DNA from: Caccovivens sp964594865
Lineage (GTDB): Bacteria; Bacillota; Clostridia; Christensenellales; UBA1242
Assembly: GCA_964594865.1 (NCBI GenBank)
Contig: CAZQMZ010000002.1
Location: 1-64,000 of the forward strand
Length of the DNA stretch: 64,000 nt
Reading direction: 5' to 3'
Part shown: piece after piece, positions 33,381 to 41,169 of the stretch
Layout: the number at the start of each line of letters is the position of its first letter
Position numbering within the stretch: position 1 is the stretch's first letter
The notes under the pieces: model-generated
What the model was told of the DNA's origin: nothing
What the model saw: only the letters and a program-made list of their open reading frames with translations
The model's database searches: none
Made by a program: the position numbers and the translations under genes

Positions 33381-33415
33381 TTTTTAAAGTTTGTTTTGAG
33401 TTTAAGGAGAACTTT

Positions 33416-33738
33416 ATGCACAGATGTCCAATATGCAATGAACTTTTGTCACCAGAAATGTTGCCGGTTGGAAAAACGGCGGGGGGGGGAGAAGTAAACT
33501 TAAAATGGAAAACGTCCTTCCTCAGGTCATAACTTGGGCGATTGACACCGGAATTCGGGCTTCGATCGGCTCCGGTCGGAGTTTATATTTGACTTGCAAC
33601 AACTCTGATTGTCCGGCGTGTTATAGACTCAACAACCCAATATATTTCAAAAACGGAATAGTTACGCCAACCATGGTGGGAGACCCGTTGGGAATTCGAG
33701 TGTCACTCATGAAATCAAGATTTAAAAAACGAAGATAA
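33416..33738 (+). CDS. Zinc-ribbon protein split by a G9 tract
   Basis: ATG 33416 has AAGGAG 6 nt upstream and begins MHRCPICNELL. The given frame ends after 38 codons (33532). Just beyond the G9 run a second frame (33505-33738) carries LTCNNSDCPACYRL. One extra G would join both into a single 107-residue protein with Cys4, Cys7, Cys61, Cys66 and Cys69, a plausible zinc ribbon split only by the tract. It is either phase-variable, here OFF, or a homopolymer error in the assembly. The second frame has no ribosome site of its own. Function is unknown. Confidence 0.55.
33481..33489 (+). repeat. Poly-G tract, 9 bases
   Basis: GC followed by nine G within the zinc-ribbon gene, between its two Cys clusters. 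Confidence 0.9.
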
Positions 33739-33766
33739 ATTGTTTTGAAAAATCATGCAAAAACAC

Positions 33767-33795
33767 TTGACAACGATTGACGAAATGTTTATAAT
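33767..33795 (+). promoter_or_regulatory. Consensus promoter of the structured RNA
   Basis: Perfect TTGACA (33767-33772), 17 nt, TATAAT (33790-33795), the quality usual for stable RNA genes. Confidence 0.9.
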
Positions 33796-33801
33796 ACAAA
33801 A

Positions 33802-34035
33802 TGTGTTTCGTTGTCGGAAACCCATGCTTTGAATGTGTTGGGGCAAAGCCTTGACATTTGAGCATAAACAAACAACAGGTGGCTGTGCTTCAAATGGCAT
33901 AATTTGCAGTTTGCAAACTTCCAATTCCACCGATTCAAGAAATTCTTTTCTTGGAGTCATAGAAATATGATTGTGTTGTTCATGTTTGAAAAGATAAAGC
34001 ATTTTTCATGGCACGAAATATATCGTGCCTTTTTT
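33802..34035 (+). ncRNA. Structured non-coding RNA of unknown class
   Basis: About 234 nt between a consensus promoter and a strong terminator. By eye it folds into: hairpin 33805-33809/33817-33821; closing stem 33824-33830/33996-34002; hairpin 33832-33836/33854-33858; a 12-bp stem of 33866-33870/33983-33987 and 33871-33877/33974-33980 with a two-base bulge. Inside that stem are GGTGG/CCACC (33878-33882/33927-33931) holding TTTGCA/TGCAAA, CAAGAAA/TTTCTTG (33936-33942/33947-33953), and TCATA-GAAA-TATGA (33957-33970) with a GNRA loop. It does not match tmRNA, RNase P, SRP or the rod shape of 6S RNA. It may be a trans-acting RNA or a leader of rpsL. No convincing ORF lies in it. Confidence 0.7.
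34010..34035 (+). terminator. Terminator of the structured RNA
   Basis: GGCACGA (34010-34016), loop AATATA, TCGTGCC (34023-34029), T6. Confidence 0.92.
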
Positions 34036-34060
34036 GTTTTTAAACAAATAAGCGAAAGAC

Positions 34061-34130
34061 AAATCGTGACTTCGATTTAAAACTAAGTCAAGTTTGGCAG
34101 TTTGTCAAAAGACAAATGCCTTAAAAGGAG
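34061..34130 (+). promoter_or_regulatory. Hairpins in the rpsL 5' region
   Basis: One hairpin is AAATCG (34061-34066) with CGATTT. A second is GGCA-TTTGTC (34096-34106) with GACAAA-TGCC (34111-34120), loop AAAA, placed 2 nt before the AAAAGGAG site. The second could control ribosome access. No separate rpsL promoter is clear downstream of the RNA terminator. Confidence 0.45.
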
Positions 34131-34136
34131 ATCGAA

Positions 34137-34517
34137 ATGCCTACATTCAACCAACTTGTAAGAAAAGGAAGAAAATCTTTTGAGAAAAAGAAAAAAGCAC
34201 CACTTCTTGAAGAATGCCCACAAAAGCGTGGTGTTTGCCTTTCTGTGAGAACGGCAACACCAAAAAAGCCAAACTCAGCTCTTCGTAAGATTGCCAGAGT
34301 GAAGCTTTCCAACAATCAAGAAGGGACTTGCTATATTCCTGGAATTGGCCACAATTTGCAAGAACACAGTGTTGTGCTTGTTCGTGGCGGGCGTGTTAAG
34401 GACTTGCCAGGTGTGAGATATCACATCATTCGCGGAACTCTTGACACCGCTGGCGTTGCAAACAGAAAGCAAAGCCGTTCAAAATATGGCGCAAAGAAAC
34501 CAAAAGCAGGAAAATAA
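34137..34517 (+). CDS. rpsL: 30S ribosomal protein S12
   Basis: Decoding-centre protein. The 126 residues carry the conserved CPQKRGVC and TPKKPNSALRK segments and GGRVKDLPGVRYH. The lysines changed in streptomycin-resistant mutants are the wild type. AAAAGGAG precedes it. First gene of the str operon; rpoB and rpoC are not upstream here. Confidence 0.98.
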   Translation: MPTFNQLVRKGRKSFEKKKKAPLLEECPQKRGVCLSVRTATPKKPNSALRKIARVKLSNNQEGTCYIPGIGHNLQEHSVVLVRGGRVKDLPGVRYHIIRGTLDTAGVANRKQSRSKYGAKKPKAGK

Positions 34518-34524
34518 ACCCTTC

Positions 34525-34612
34525 GCATTTGCAACTTGATTATCAAATTTGCAAGGATATGATTTTTTGAAAAGATTGAAAATGTCAGATTTTTGTTTGC
34601 GTAACAAAAATC
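34525..34612 (+). promoter_or_regulatory. Intercistronic hairpins between rpsL and rpsG
   Basis: A hairpin built from two TTGCAA palindromes around TTGA-TTA-TCAA (about 34525-34552) is followed by a 10-bp stem GATTTTTGTT (34588-34597), loop TGCGT, AACAAAAATC (34603-34612). In Escherichia coli S7 represses its operon at this gap; a similar role here is inference. Confidence 0.45.
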
Positions 34613-34651
34613 AAACACATGTTGCCCATTGTGGCTTAAAAGGAGAAAACA

Positions 34652-35125
34652 ATGCCAAGAAGAAATAGTGCGGTTAAAAGAGATGTTTTGCCAGACCCAA
34701 TTTATGGAAACAAAGTTGTCACAAAACTTATCAATCAAATTATGATGAGTGGAAAGAAAGGTCTTGCACAGAGAATTGTTTATGGCTCTTTTGACATTAT
34801 AAAAGAAAAAACAAGTTTGGAACCTCTTGATGTCTGCCTGACAGCGATTGAAAATGTTAAGCCTATGCTTGAAACAAAAGGTCGCAGAGTTGGCGGTGCA
34901 ACATACCAAGTTCCTATGGAAATTCGTCCAGAAAGACGCCAAACACTTGCAATTCGTTGGATTGTCAACAATGCAAGAAAGAGAACAGGCGAGAGAAATA
35001 TGAATGAAAAACTTGCTGGTGAACTTATGGATGCATACAACAACACAGGCGCTTCAATCAAAAAGCGCGACGAAATGCACAGAATGGCAGAAGCCAACAA
35101 GGCGTTCGCTCACTATAAGTGGTAA
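34652..35125 (+). CDS. rpsG: 30S ribosomal protein S7
   Basis: Primary binder of the 3' domain of 16S rRNA. Its 157 residues begin MPRRNSAVKRDVLPDPIYG and contain GGATYQVPMEIRPERR and the C-terminal ANKAFAHYKW, all typical. AAAAGGAG sets the start. 134 nt after rpsL. Confidence 0.98.
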   Translation: MPRRNSAVKRDVLPDPIYGNKVVTKLINQIMMSGKKGLAQRIVYGSFDIIKEKTSLEPLDVCLTAIENVKPMLETKGRRVGGATYQVPMEIRPERRQTLAIRWIVNNARKRTGERNMNEKLAGELMDAYNNTGASIKKRDEMHRMAEANKAFAHYKW

Positions 35126-35301
35126 TATATGAAAACATATAGCGATGCAAAAGCAAGGCAACTTGCTGCACGAGCAAAAGGTTAAAGAAAAACTACAAAA
35201 AAATCTACACTCATAGGCATAAAGCACATTCTAAAGACAATAATTCTATACAAATTGACAGATAAGGCAATTTTTTTGAATTAATTTTAAAGGAGAGAAA
35301 T

Positions 35302-35862
35302 ATGACCGTTAGAAATCACCATTTAGATTATTTTATCAATGGATATTTAGACTTGCTAAACGATGACAATATTAAATATATTGCAAAAAAATCAACGGAG
35401 ATGCATTATCCAAAAGAATGGTATGACAGCATGTTCTATGAAATTTTGAATTATGAATATAAAAAAGTTGCTGGATGTATAAAAAGAGTTGATTACAGCA
35501 AAAATGAAAAAATAGTAATGTTAAAAATCATTAAATTGAACAAAAAAACAATGGAAGAGCAGAAGGTGGGTTATGTATCAATAAGCGATTATAATTTACA
35601 CTTTACAAATCTATTAATTAACAATTCGTATAAACAGAATAAAACTTTGATTGCTCAAGATTTTCCAATTATGGAAAGTGATAGTAAAGAAAATTTACAT
35701 TTCCAAACTTCTCAAGAAGAACAAAAACAAGAAGAGATTTCTCAAAATGCTTTTGTTTCTGAAATGACGAGTGCTTTTGGACGAACATATTTGAATGATT
35801 ATAACAATTATATAAACAAAATAAGAACAACACTTGAATTTAATGGTGTAAAAACCAAATAA
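35302..35862 (+). CDS. Unknown protein inserted in the str operon
   Basis: 186 residues, soluble, rich in Asn, Lys, Tyr and Ile, with a Gln/Glu-rich stretch near residue 135 (SQEEQKQEEIS). No domain is recognised. AAAGGAG precedes ATG 35302. It uses AT-rich codons (TTA, ATA) more than its neighbours, which suggests later arrival. It separates rpsG from fusA, a junction normally tight, and leaves 176 nt before it and 21 nt after it. It probably shares transcription with fusA. Confidence 0.6.
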   Translation: MTVRNHHLDYFINGYLDLLNDDNIKYIAKKSTEMHYPKEWYDSMFYEILNYEYKKVAGCIKRVDYSKNEKIVMLKIIKLNKKTMEEQKVGYVSISDYNLHFTNLLINNSYKQNKTLIAQDFPIMESDSKENLHFQTSQEEQKQEEISQNAFVSEMTSAFGRTYLNDYNNYINKIRTTLEFNGVKTK

Positions 35863-35883
35863 ATTTTAAAAAAGGAGAAAAAT

Positions 35884-37962
35884 ATGGCTACCGATTTAAC
35901 TATGGTACGTAATGTCGGCATCATGGCTCACATTGACGCAGGGAAAACCACAACCACAGAACGTATTTTGTTCTATACCGGCAAAAATCATAAGATTGGC
36001 GAAGTTCATGACGGCGAAGCAACAATGGACTGGATGGCGCAAGAACAAGAACGCGGAATCACCATCACTTCAGCCTGCACAACTTGCCAATGGAAAGGAC
36101 ATAAAATCAACATCATCGACACACCAGGTCACGTGGACTTCACTGTCGAAGTTGAGCGTTCTTTGAAGGTGCTTGATGGCGCTGTGCTTGTGCTTTCTGC
36201 TCGTGACAGAGTTCAACCACAAACCGAAACAGTTTGGCGTCAATCGTCAAAATATAAAGTGCCAACAATCATCTATGTCAACAAAATGGACAGAGATGCT
36301 GCCGATTTTTATGGTTGTATTGATTCAATTAAAGAAAGATTGAAGACAAATCCGCTTGCCATCCAAATGCCTATTGGTGAAGCAGACACTTTCAGTGGAA
36401 TCATCGATCTTATGACGATGAAAGCGGAAGTCTATGAAGACGATTTGGGAACAAAAATCGACATCGTTGAAATTCCAGAAGAATATAAAGCAAAAGCTCA
36501 AAAACTTCACGACGAAATGGTGGAAAAAATTGTTGAAACTGACGATGCTTTGCTTGAAAAATTCTTTGAAGGAGAAGAAATCTCCATCGACGAACTCAAA
36601 AAAGCACTCCGGGCTGCAACAATTTCGCGTGCAGTTGTGCCTGTGCTTTGCGGTTCTTCATATAAAAATAAAGGTGTGCAAATGCTTTTGGATGCCATGG
36701 TGGAACTTCTTCCAAGTCCACTTGACATCGACCACATCGAAGGAGTAAATCCAGAAACTGGCGAGTCAGAAACAAGAGCACCAAGCGAAGATGCTCCACT
36801 TGCTGGACTTGCGTTCAAAATCATGACGGACCCATTTGTTGGTCGTCTTGCGTTCTTCCGCGTTTATTCTGGAAAGTTGACTGCGGGATCTTATGTATAC
36901 AACTCCAACAAGGGTGAGAAAGAGCGTGTTGGTCGACTTATTAGAATGCATGCCAATCAAAGAGAAGAAATCAAAGAAGTTGGCGCGGGCGATATCGCTG
37001 CCATTGTTGGCTTGAAAGACACCATCACAGGAGAAACACTTTGTGACGAAAAGCATCCAATTGTGTTGGAAAGCATGGATTTCGCTGATCCTGTCATCAG
37101 CATGTCGATTGAACCAAAAACCAAACTTATGCAAGAAAAAATGGTGCTTGCACTCATCAAATTGGCGGAAGAAGACCCAACTTTCAAGACATACACCGAT
37201 CAAGAGACAGGGCAAACAATCATTGCTGGTATGGGCGAACTTCACCTTGAAATCATCGTTGACAGACTTCTTCGTGAATTCAAAGTGGAAGCAAATGTCG
37301 GCAAACCACAAGTTGCATACAAAGAAACAATCCGCAAACCTGCCAGAGCGGAAGGCAAATTCATTCGCCAAAGCGGTGGTAAGGGACAGTATGGTCACTG
37401 TATCATCGACATCGAACCACTTCCAGCTGGGTCGGGCTATCAATTTGAAGACAAAACCGTGGGCGGATCCATTCCAAAAGAATACATCCAACCAATTAAC
37501 AATGGAATTCAAGAAGCAAGCAAAAACGGCGTCATTGCTGGATATGAAACCGTTGACTTCAAAGTCACAGTCATTGATGGTTCATATCACGAAGTGGACT
37601 CTTCCGAAATGGCGTTCAAAATTGCTGGATCAATGGCATTTAAAGACGGCGCATTGAAGGCAAATCCTGTTCTTCTTGAACCTGTGATGAAGGTGCAAGT
37701 TGAAGTCCCTGATGAATATCTTGGAACAGTTATGGGCAACCTCACTTCTCGTCGCGGAATTTTGACAGGAAATGAAACAAGACCGGGTGTGCAAATTGTC
37801 AATGCCGAAGTTCCACTTGGAGAAATGTTTGGCTATGCCACCGACCTTCGTTCTCAAACACAAGGACGCGGAACCTTCACAATGGAATTTTTGAAATATT
37901 CAGAAGTTCCAAAGAACATCGCTGAAACCATTGTTGGACAGAGAAAGAAAGAAGCAAAATAA
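35884..37962 (+). CDS. fusA: Elongation factor G
   Basis: GTPase for ribosomal translocation. The 692 residues contain G1 AHIDAGKTTTTERIL, switch II DTPGHVDFTVEVERS, G4 VNKMD, domains II to V, and the domain IV tip region SGGKGQYGHCIIDIEP. AAAAAGGAG precedes it. No sign of a fusidic acid change was examined. Confidence 0.98.
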   Translation: MATDLTMVRNVGIMAHIDAGKTTTTERILFYTGKNHKIGEVHDGEATMDWMAQEQERGITITSACTTCQWKGHKINIIDTPGHVDFTVEVERSLKVLDGAVLVLSARDRVQPQTETVWRQSSKYKVPTIIYVNKMDRDAADFYGCIDSIKERLKTNPLAIQMPIGEADTFSGIIDLMTMKAEVYEDDLGTKIDIVEIPEEYKAKAQKLHDEMVEKIVETDDALLEKFFEGEEISIDELKKALRAATISRAVVPVLCGSSYKNKGVQMLLDAMVELLPSPLDIDHIEGVNPETGESETRAPSEDAPLAGLAFKIMTDPFVGRLAFFRVYSGKLTAGSYVYNSNKGEKERVGRLIRMHANQREEIKEVGAGDIAAIVGLKDTITGETLCDEKHPIVLESMDFADPVISMSIEPKTKLMQEKMVLALIKLAEEDPTFKTYTDQETGQTIIAGMGELHLEIIVDRLLREFKVEANVGKPQVAYKETIRKPARAEGKFIRQSGGKGQYGHCIIDIEPLPAGSGYQFEDKTVGGSIPKEYIQPINNGIQEASKNGVIAGYETVDFKVTVIDGSYHEVDSSEMAFKIAGSMAFKDGALKANPVLLEPVMKVQVEVPDEYLGTVMGNLTSRRGILTGNETRPGVQIVNAEVPLGEMFGYATDLRSQTQGRGTFTMEFLKYSEVPKNIAETIVGQRKKEAK

Positions 37963-37997
37963 TTTCAAAAAAAATTGAAAAACATCTTAAAATCGTT

Positions 37998-38025
37998 TTG
38001 AGATTAAAAAAAAATATGATAAAAT
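37998..38025 (+). promoter_or_regulatory. tuf promoter
   Basis: TTGAGA (37998-38003), 16 nt, TAAAAT (38020-38025), giving tuf expression beyond read-through from fusA. Confidence 0.65.
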
Positions 38026-38064
38026 GTCATAGTAGACAAAAAAAAGAAAAAGGAGAAATATAAA

Positions 38065-39267
38065 ATGGCTACAGGTAAATATGATAACACCAAACCACAC
38101 GTTAACGTTGGAACAATCGGACACGTTGACCATGGCAAGACCACCCTTACTGCTGCCATCACTATGTATAGTGCTGCAAAGGGTTATGCTCAAAAAATGA
38201 GATATGATGAAATTGACAAGGCCCCAGAAGAAAAGGCTCGTGGAATCACAATCAACACAGCACACGTTGAGTATCAAACAGACAAACGTCACTATGCTCA
38301 CGTTGACTGCCCGGGACACGCTGACTATGTTAAGAACATGATCACAGGTGCTGCTCAAATGGATGGTGCCATCCTTGTTGTTGCTGCAACTGACGGTCCA
38401 ATGCCTCAAACAAGAGAACACATCTTGCTTGCAAGACAGGTTGGAGTTCCATATATCGTTGTGTTCATGAACAAAACTGATCAAGTTGACGACCCAGAAC
38501 TTCTTGATCTTGTTGAAATGGAAATCCGTGAACTTTTGTCAGAATATGGATTCCCAGGGGACGACACTCCAATCATCAAAGGTTCAGCTCTCAAAGCTTT
38601 GGAAGCTGCTCAAGCAGGAAATGTGACAGATCCATCTTGCGCTTGCGTTCAAGAACTTTTGGATGCATTGGATTCATACATCCCAGAACCAGAAAGAGAC
38701 ACAGACAAACCTTTCCTTATGCCAATTGAAGACGTGTTCACAATCACAGGTCGTGGAACAGTTGCAACAGGCAGAATTGAAAGAGGAAAAATTAAGGTCA
38801 ACGACGTTGTTGAAATCGTTGGTATGGGCGCAAAGAAACAAACAGTTGTCACTGGCGTTGAAATGTTCAGAAAGACAGTTGACGAAGGTATCGCAGGATA
38901 CAATGTCGGCATTCTTCTTCGCGGAATTCAAAGAACAGAAATCGAAAGAGGTCAAGTTCTTTGCAAACCAGGTTCAATTAACCCACACACAAAATTCACT
39001 GCAGAAGTGTATGTTTTGAAGAAAGAAGAAGGTGGACGTCACACACCATTCTTCAATGGATATAGACCACAATTCTATTTCAGAACAACTGACGTAACCG
39101 GAACAATTGAACTTGAAAAAGGCGTTGAAATGGTTATGCCTGGTGACAATGTCAGAATGACAATCACTTTGAACAAAGAAATCGCCATCGAACAAGGACT
39201 TCGTTTCGCTATCCGTGAAGGTGGCAGAACTGTTGGTTCTGGTGTTGTTGCATCAATCATTGAATAA
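38065..39267 (+). CDS. tuf: Elongation factor Tu
   Basis: Delivers aminoacyl-tRNA to the ribosome. The 400 residues include G1 GHVDHGKTTLTAAIT, DCPGHADYVKNMITGAAQMDG, and MNKTDQVDD as G4 (NKTD instead of the usual NKCD). Domain II has TGRGTVATGRIERG and the end is IREGGRTVGSGVVASIIE. AAAAAGGAG precedes ATG 38065. Last gene of the str operon, with its own promoter and a terminator after it. Confidence 0.98.
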   Translation: MATGKYDNTKPHVNVGTIGHVDHGKTTLTAAITMYSAAKGYAQKMRYDEIDKAPEEKARGITINTAHVEYQTDKRHYAHVDCPGHADYVKNMITGAAQMDGAILVVAATDGPMPQTREHILLARQVGVPYIVVFMNKTDQVDDPELLDLVEMEIRELLSEYGFPGDDTPIIKGSALKALEAAQAGNVTDPSCACVQELLDALDSYIPEPERDTDKPFLMPIEDVFTITGRGTVATGRIERGKIKVNDVVEIVGMGAKKQTVVTGVEMFRKTVDEGIAGYNVGILLRGIQRTEIERGQVLCKPGSINPHTKFTAEVYVLKKEEGGRHTPFFNGYRPQFYFRTTDVTGTIELEKGVEMVMPGDNVRMTITLNKEIAIEQGLRFAIREGGRTVGSGVVASIIE

Positions 39268-39320
39268 TTGAGTTTATCAAAAAAATAAGTTTTGTGATAT
39301 ACACTAAAATAAAAAATAAA

Positions 39321-39353
39321 AAAAGGCCATTTTCCGCTGGTGGTCTTTTTTTT
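39321..39353 (+). terminator. tuf terminator
   Basis: AAAAGGCCA (39321-39329) with TGGTCTTTT (39341-39349), one G-T pair, then T. Confidence 0.8.
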
Positions 39354-39632
39354 ACAATTTTTTGATTAAGAAAAAATGTGAAAAAACAACCATAAGATAG
39401 GTCGTTGAAATTGATAAAAAACAACTTTTCAAATGATAAGACTTTTGTTAATAGGGAGTGAGTGATTAAAAAAGTGACAATTTTTTGCCACTTTTTTTGT
39501 TTACTTTTATGATAGATAAGTTTGTTTTATACATTACGTTTTATAACTTAAAGAAAACGTTTTATAATTTAAAGAAAGAATTTATATGAGTTTCTGCAAG
39601 AAAAGGATTGATCTGGTTGCAATTGCCATTTT
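39354..39632. other. Intergenic region with a second hairpin and a direct repeat
   Basis: No convincing gene is seen. A hairpin with A- and T-flanks (about 39470-39500, AAAAAGTG...CACTTTTT) probably ends transcription again. A tandem repeat lies at 39536-39577. Confidence 0.5.
39536..39577. repeat. Two copies of a 21-bp direct repeat
   Basis: ACGTTTTATAAYTTAAAGAAA occurs twice head to tail, at 39536 and 39557, differing at one base. It lies downstream of both convergent genes, so an operator role is not obvious. Confidence 0.7.
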
Positions 39633-41051
39633 TTACTTCATATCTTTCAAAAAGGCTTTGTAGAAAAGATAAGCGTGATAGACATCAAGCTTTGATGACA
39701 CTTCCCATGGTGCGTGCATGGAGAGAAGTGGAATGCCGGCGTCAATGACATTCATGCCATATTCCGCCAAAATGTAGGCGATTGTTCCACCGCCACCTTG
39801 GTCAACTTTGCCCATTTCGGTGAACTGATAGAAAAGTTTGTTGTCGTCTAAAATTTTGCGGAGTCGGGCGATGTATTCAGGCGAGGCATCGTTTGAACCA
39901 CTTTTTCCGCGAGCACCGGTATATTTATTGAACGAAAGTCCGCACGCCAAGAAGGCATCCGTTTGAACGTTGTATGACGATGCCCATGTTGGATCATATC
40001 CTGCTGTGACATCACTGGAAATCATGTTGGAATTATTTAGACATCTTTTGAGTTTAAGTTCGCTGTATTCACCCATGAGATTGATAACTTCCGCGACCAT
40101 ATTTTCAAAGAAACGGCTCTTCATGCCAGTTGCACCATAGCTTCCAATTTCTTCCTTGTCCACCAAAAGACAAACGGCGGTGCGCTTTGGATTTTCACAT
40201 TCCAAAATAGCTTGCAAAGATGTGTAGGAGCAGGAGCGGTCATCTTGGCCATAACCGACAATCATCGAACGATCCAACCCCATGTCGCGCGCTTTGCCCG
40301 CCGGGACAATTTCAAGTTCGGCACTGATCAAATCATCTTCTTCAATGTTGTGCGAAGAAAGAATGTTACGCAAGTTTTCAATGACAATTTCGTGCTTTTC
40401 GCTCTCATTTTTGAAAGACATGTTTCCAACAATCACGTCCAACTGTTCACCACTGACTTCTTCGGTCGATTTTTCTTTTTTGAGATGTGGAAGAAGGTCG
40501 GAGATATAGAAAACAGGGTCGTTCTCATTTTCGCCAATGTTCACTTTGATGACAGTGCCATCCTTCTTCACCACCACACCGTGCATGGCAAGGGGCATGG
40601 TCACCCATTGATATTTTTTGATTCCGCCATAATAATGCGTGTCGAAAAGACAAAATCCATTTTTTTCATAAAGTGGTGAAGATTTCAAATCAAGGCGCGG
40701 GCTGTCGATGTGTGCACCAAGAATGTTTAAACCGTTTTCCAAATCGTCTGTGCCAATCACAAACATGACAATCGATTTGTCTTGGATGACGGCATAAACT
40801 TTGTCGCCAGCTTTGAGTTTTGTTTTCTTTTTGATGGCATCTTTCAAATTTATAAACCCATGTTTTTTTGCTTCACTGACAGCAAACTCCAAACATTCAC
40901 GCTCTGTTTTGTTGTTTGATATGAAAGTTTTGTATCCTTCTGTGAAATCAAAAATCTTTTTCTTACTTTTTTCATCGCAAAGGCACCACTTGTTTTTTAC
41001 CCTTGACACTTTTTCTAATTTATTTTCAATTTTATTGTTTTTTGTTGCCAT
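39633..41051 (-). CDS. M18 family aminopeptidase
   Basis: Zinc aminopeptidase that removes N-terminal, often acidic, residues from peptides in the cytosol. The 472 residues show GAHIDSPRLDLK (metal His and Asp), YGQDDRSC, VDKEEIGSYGATG (catalytic Glu pair), SSDVTAGYDPT and the last metal His in SMHAPWEVSSKLD. The length fits the long clostridial M18 group. AAAGGAG precedes ATG 41051. Transcribed alone, convergent with tuf. Confidence 0.93.
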   Translation of the reverse strand: MATKNNKIENKLEKVSRVKNKWCLCDEKSKKKIFDFTEGYKTFISNNKTERECLEFAVSEAKKHGFINLKDAIKKKTKLKAGDKVYAVIQDKSIVMFVIGTDDLENGLNILGAHIDSPRLDLKSSPLYEKNGFCLFDTHYYGGIKKYQWVTMPLAMHGVVVKKDGTVIKVNIGENENDPVFYISDLLPHLKKEKSTEEVSGEQLDVIVGNMSFKNESEKHEIVIENLRNILSSHNIEEDDLISAELEIVPAGKARDMGLDRSMIVGYGQDDRSCSYTSLQAILECENPKRTAVCLLVDKEEIGSYGATGMKSRFFENMVAEVINLMGEYSELKLKRCLNNSNMISSDVTAGYDPTWASSYNVQTDAFLACGLSFNKYTGARGKSGSNDASPEYIARLRKILDDNKLFYQFTEMGKVDQGGGGTIAYILAEYGMNVIDAGIPLLSMHAPWEVSSKLDVYHAYLFYKAFLKDMK

Positions 41052-41116
41052 TTTTCACTCCTTTGATTTATTCTATCACAAATTTTTTCCTTAAGCAAAC
41101 TTATTTGTAAAACATT

Positions 41117-41144
41117 TTGATTTTTTGCGTTTTTATGTTAAAAT
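41117..41144 (+). promoter_or_regulatory. sepF promoter
   Basis: TTGATT (41117-41122), 16 nt, TAAAAT (41139-41144), then GAGGTGA before ATG 41170. Confidence 0.6.
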
Positions 41145-41169
41145 ATCCTTAATTGAGGTGATTTAAAAT

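Noticed and set aside
33802..34035. 6S RNA as identity of the structured RNA
   Set aside because: 6S RNA is a long rod with one central bubble. The stems here form a multibranch fold, so I left the class open.
35129..35185. An 18-codon ORF after rpsG
   Set aside because: It has no ribosome site, low complexity (Ala, Lys, Arg) and no supporting context.
39354..39470. A small RNA between the two hairpins after tuf
   Set aside because: No promoter with usable spacing could be found, so the hairpins are better read as successive terminators.
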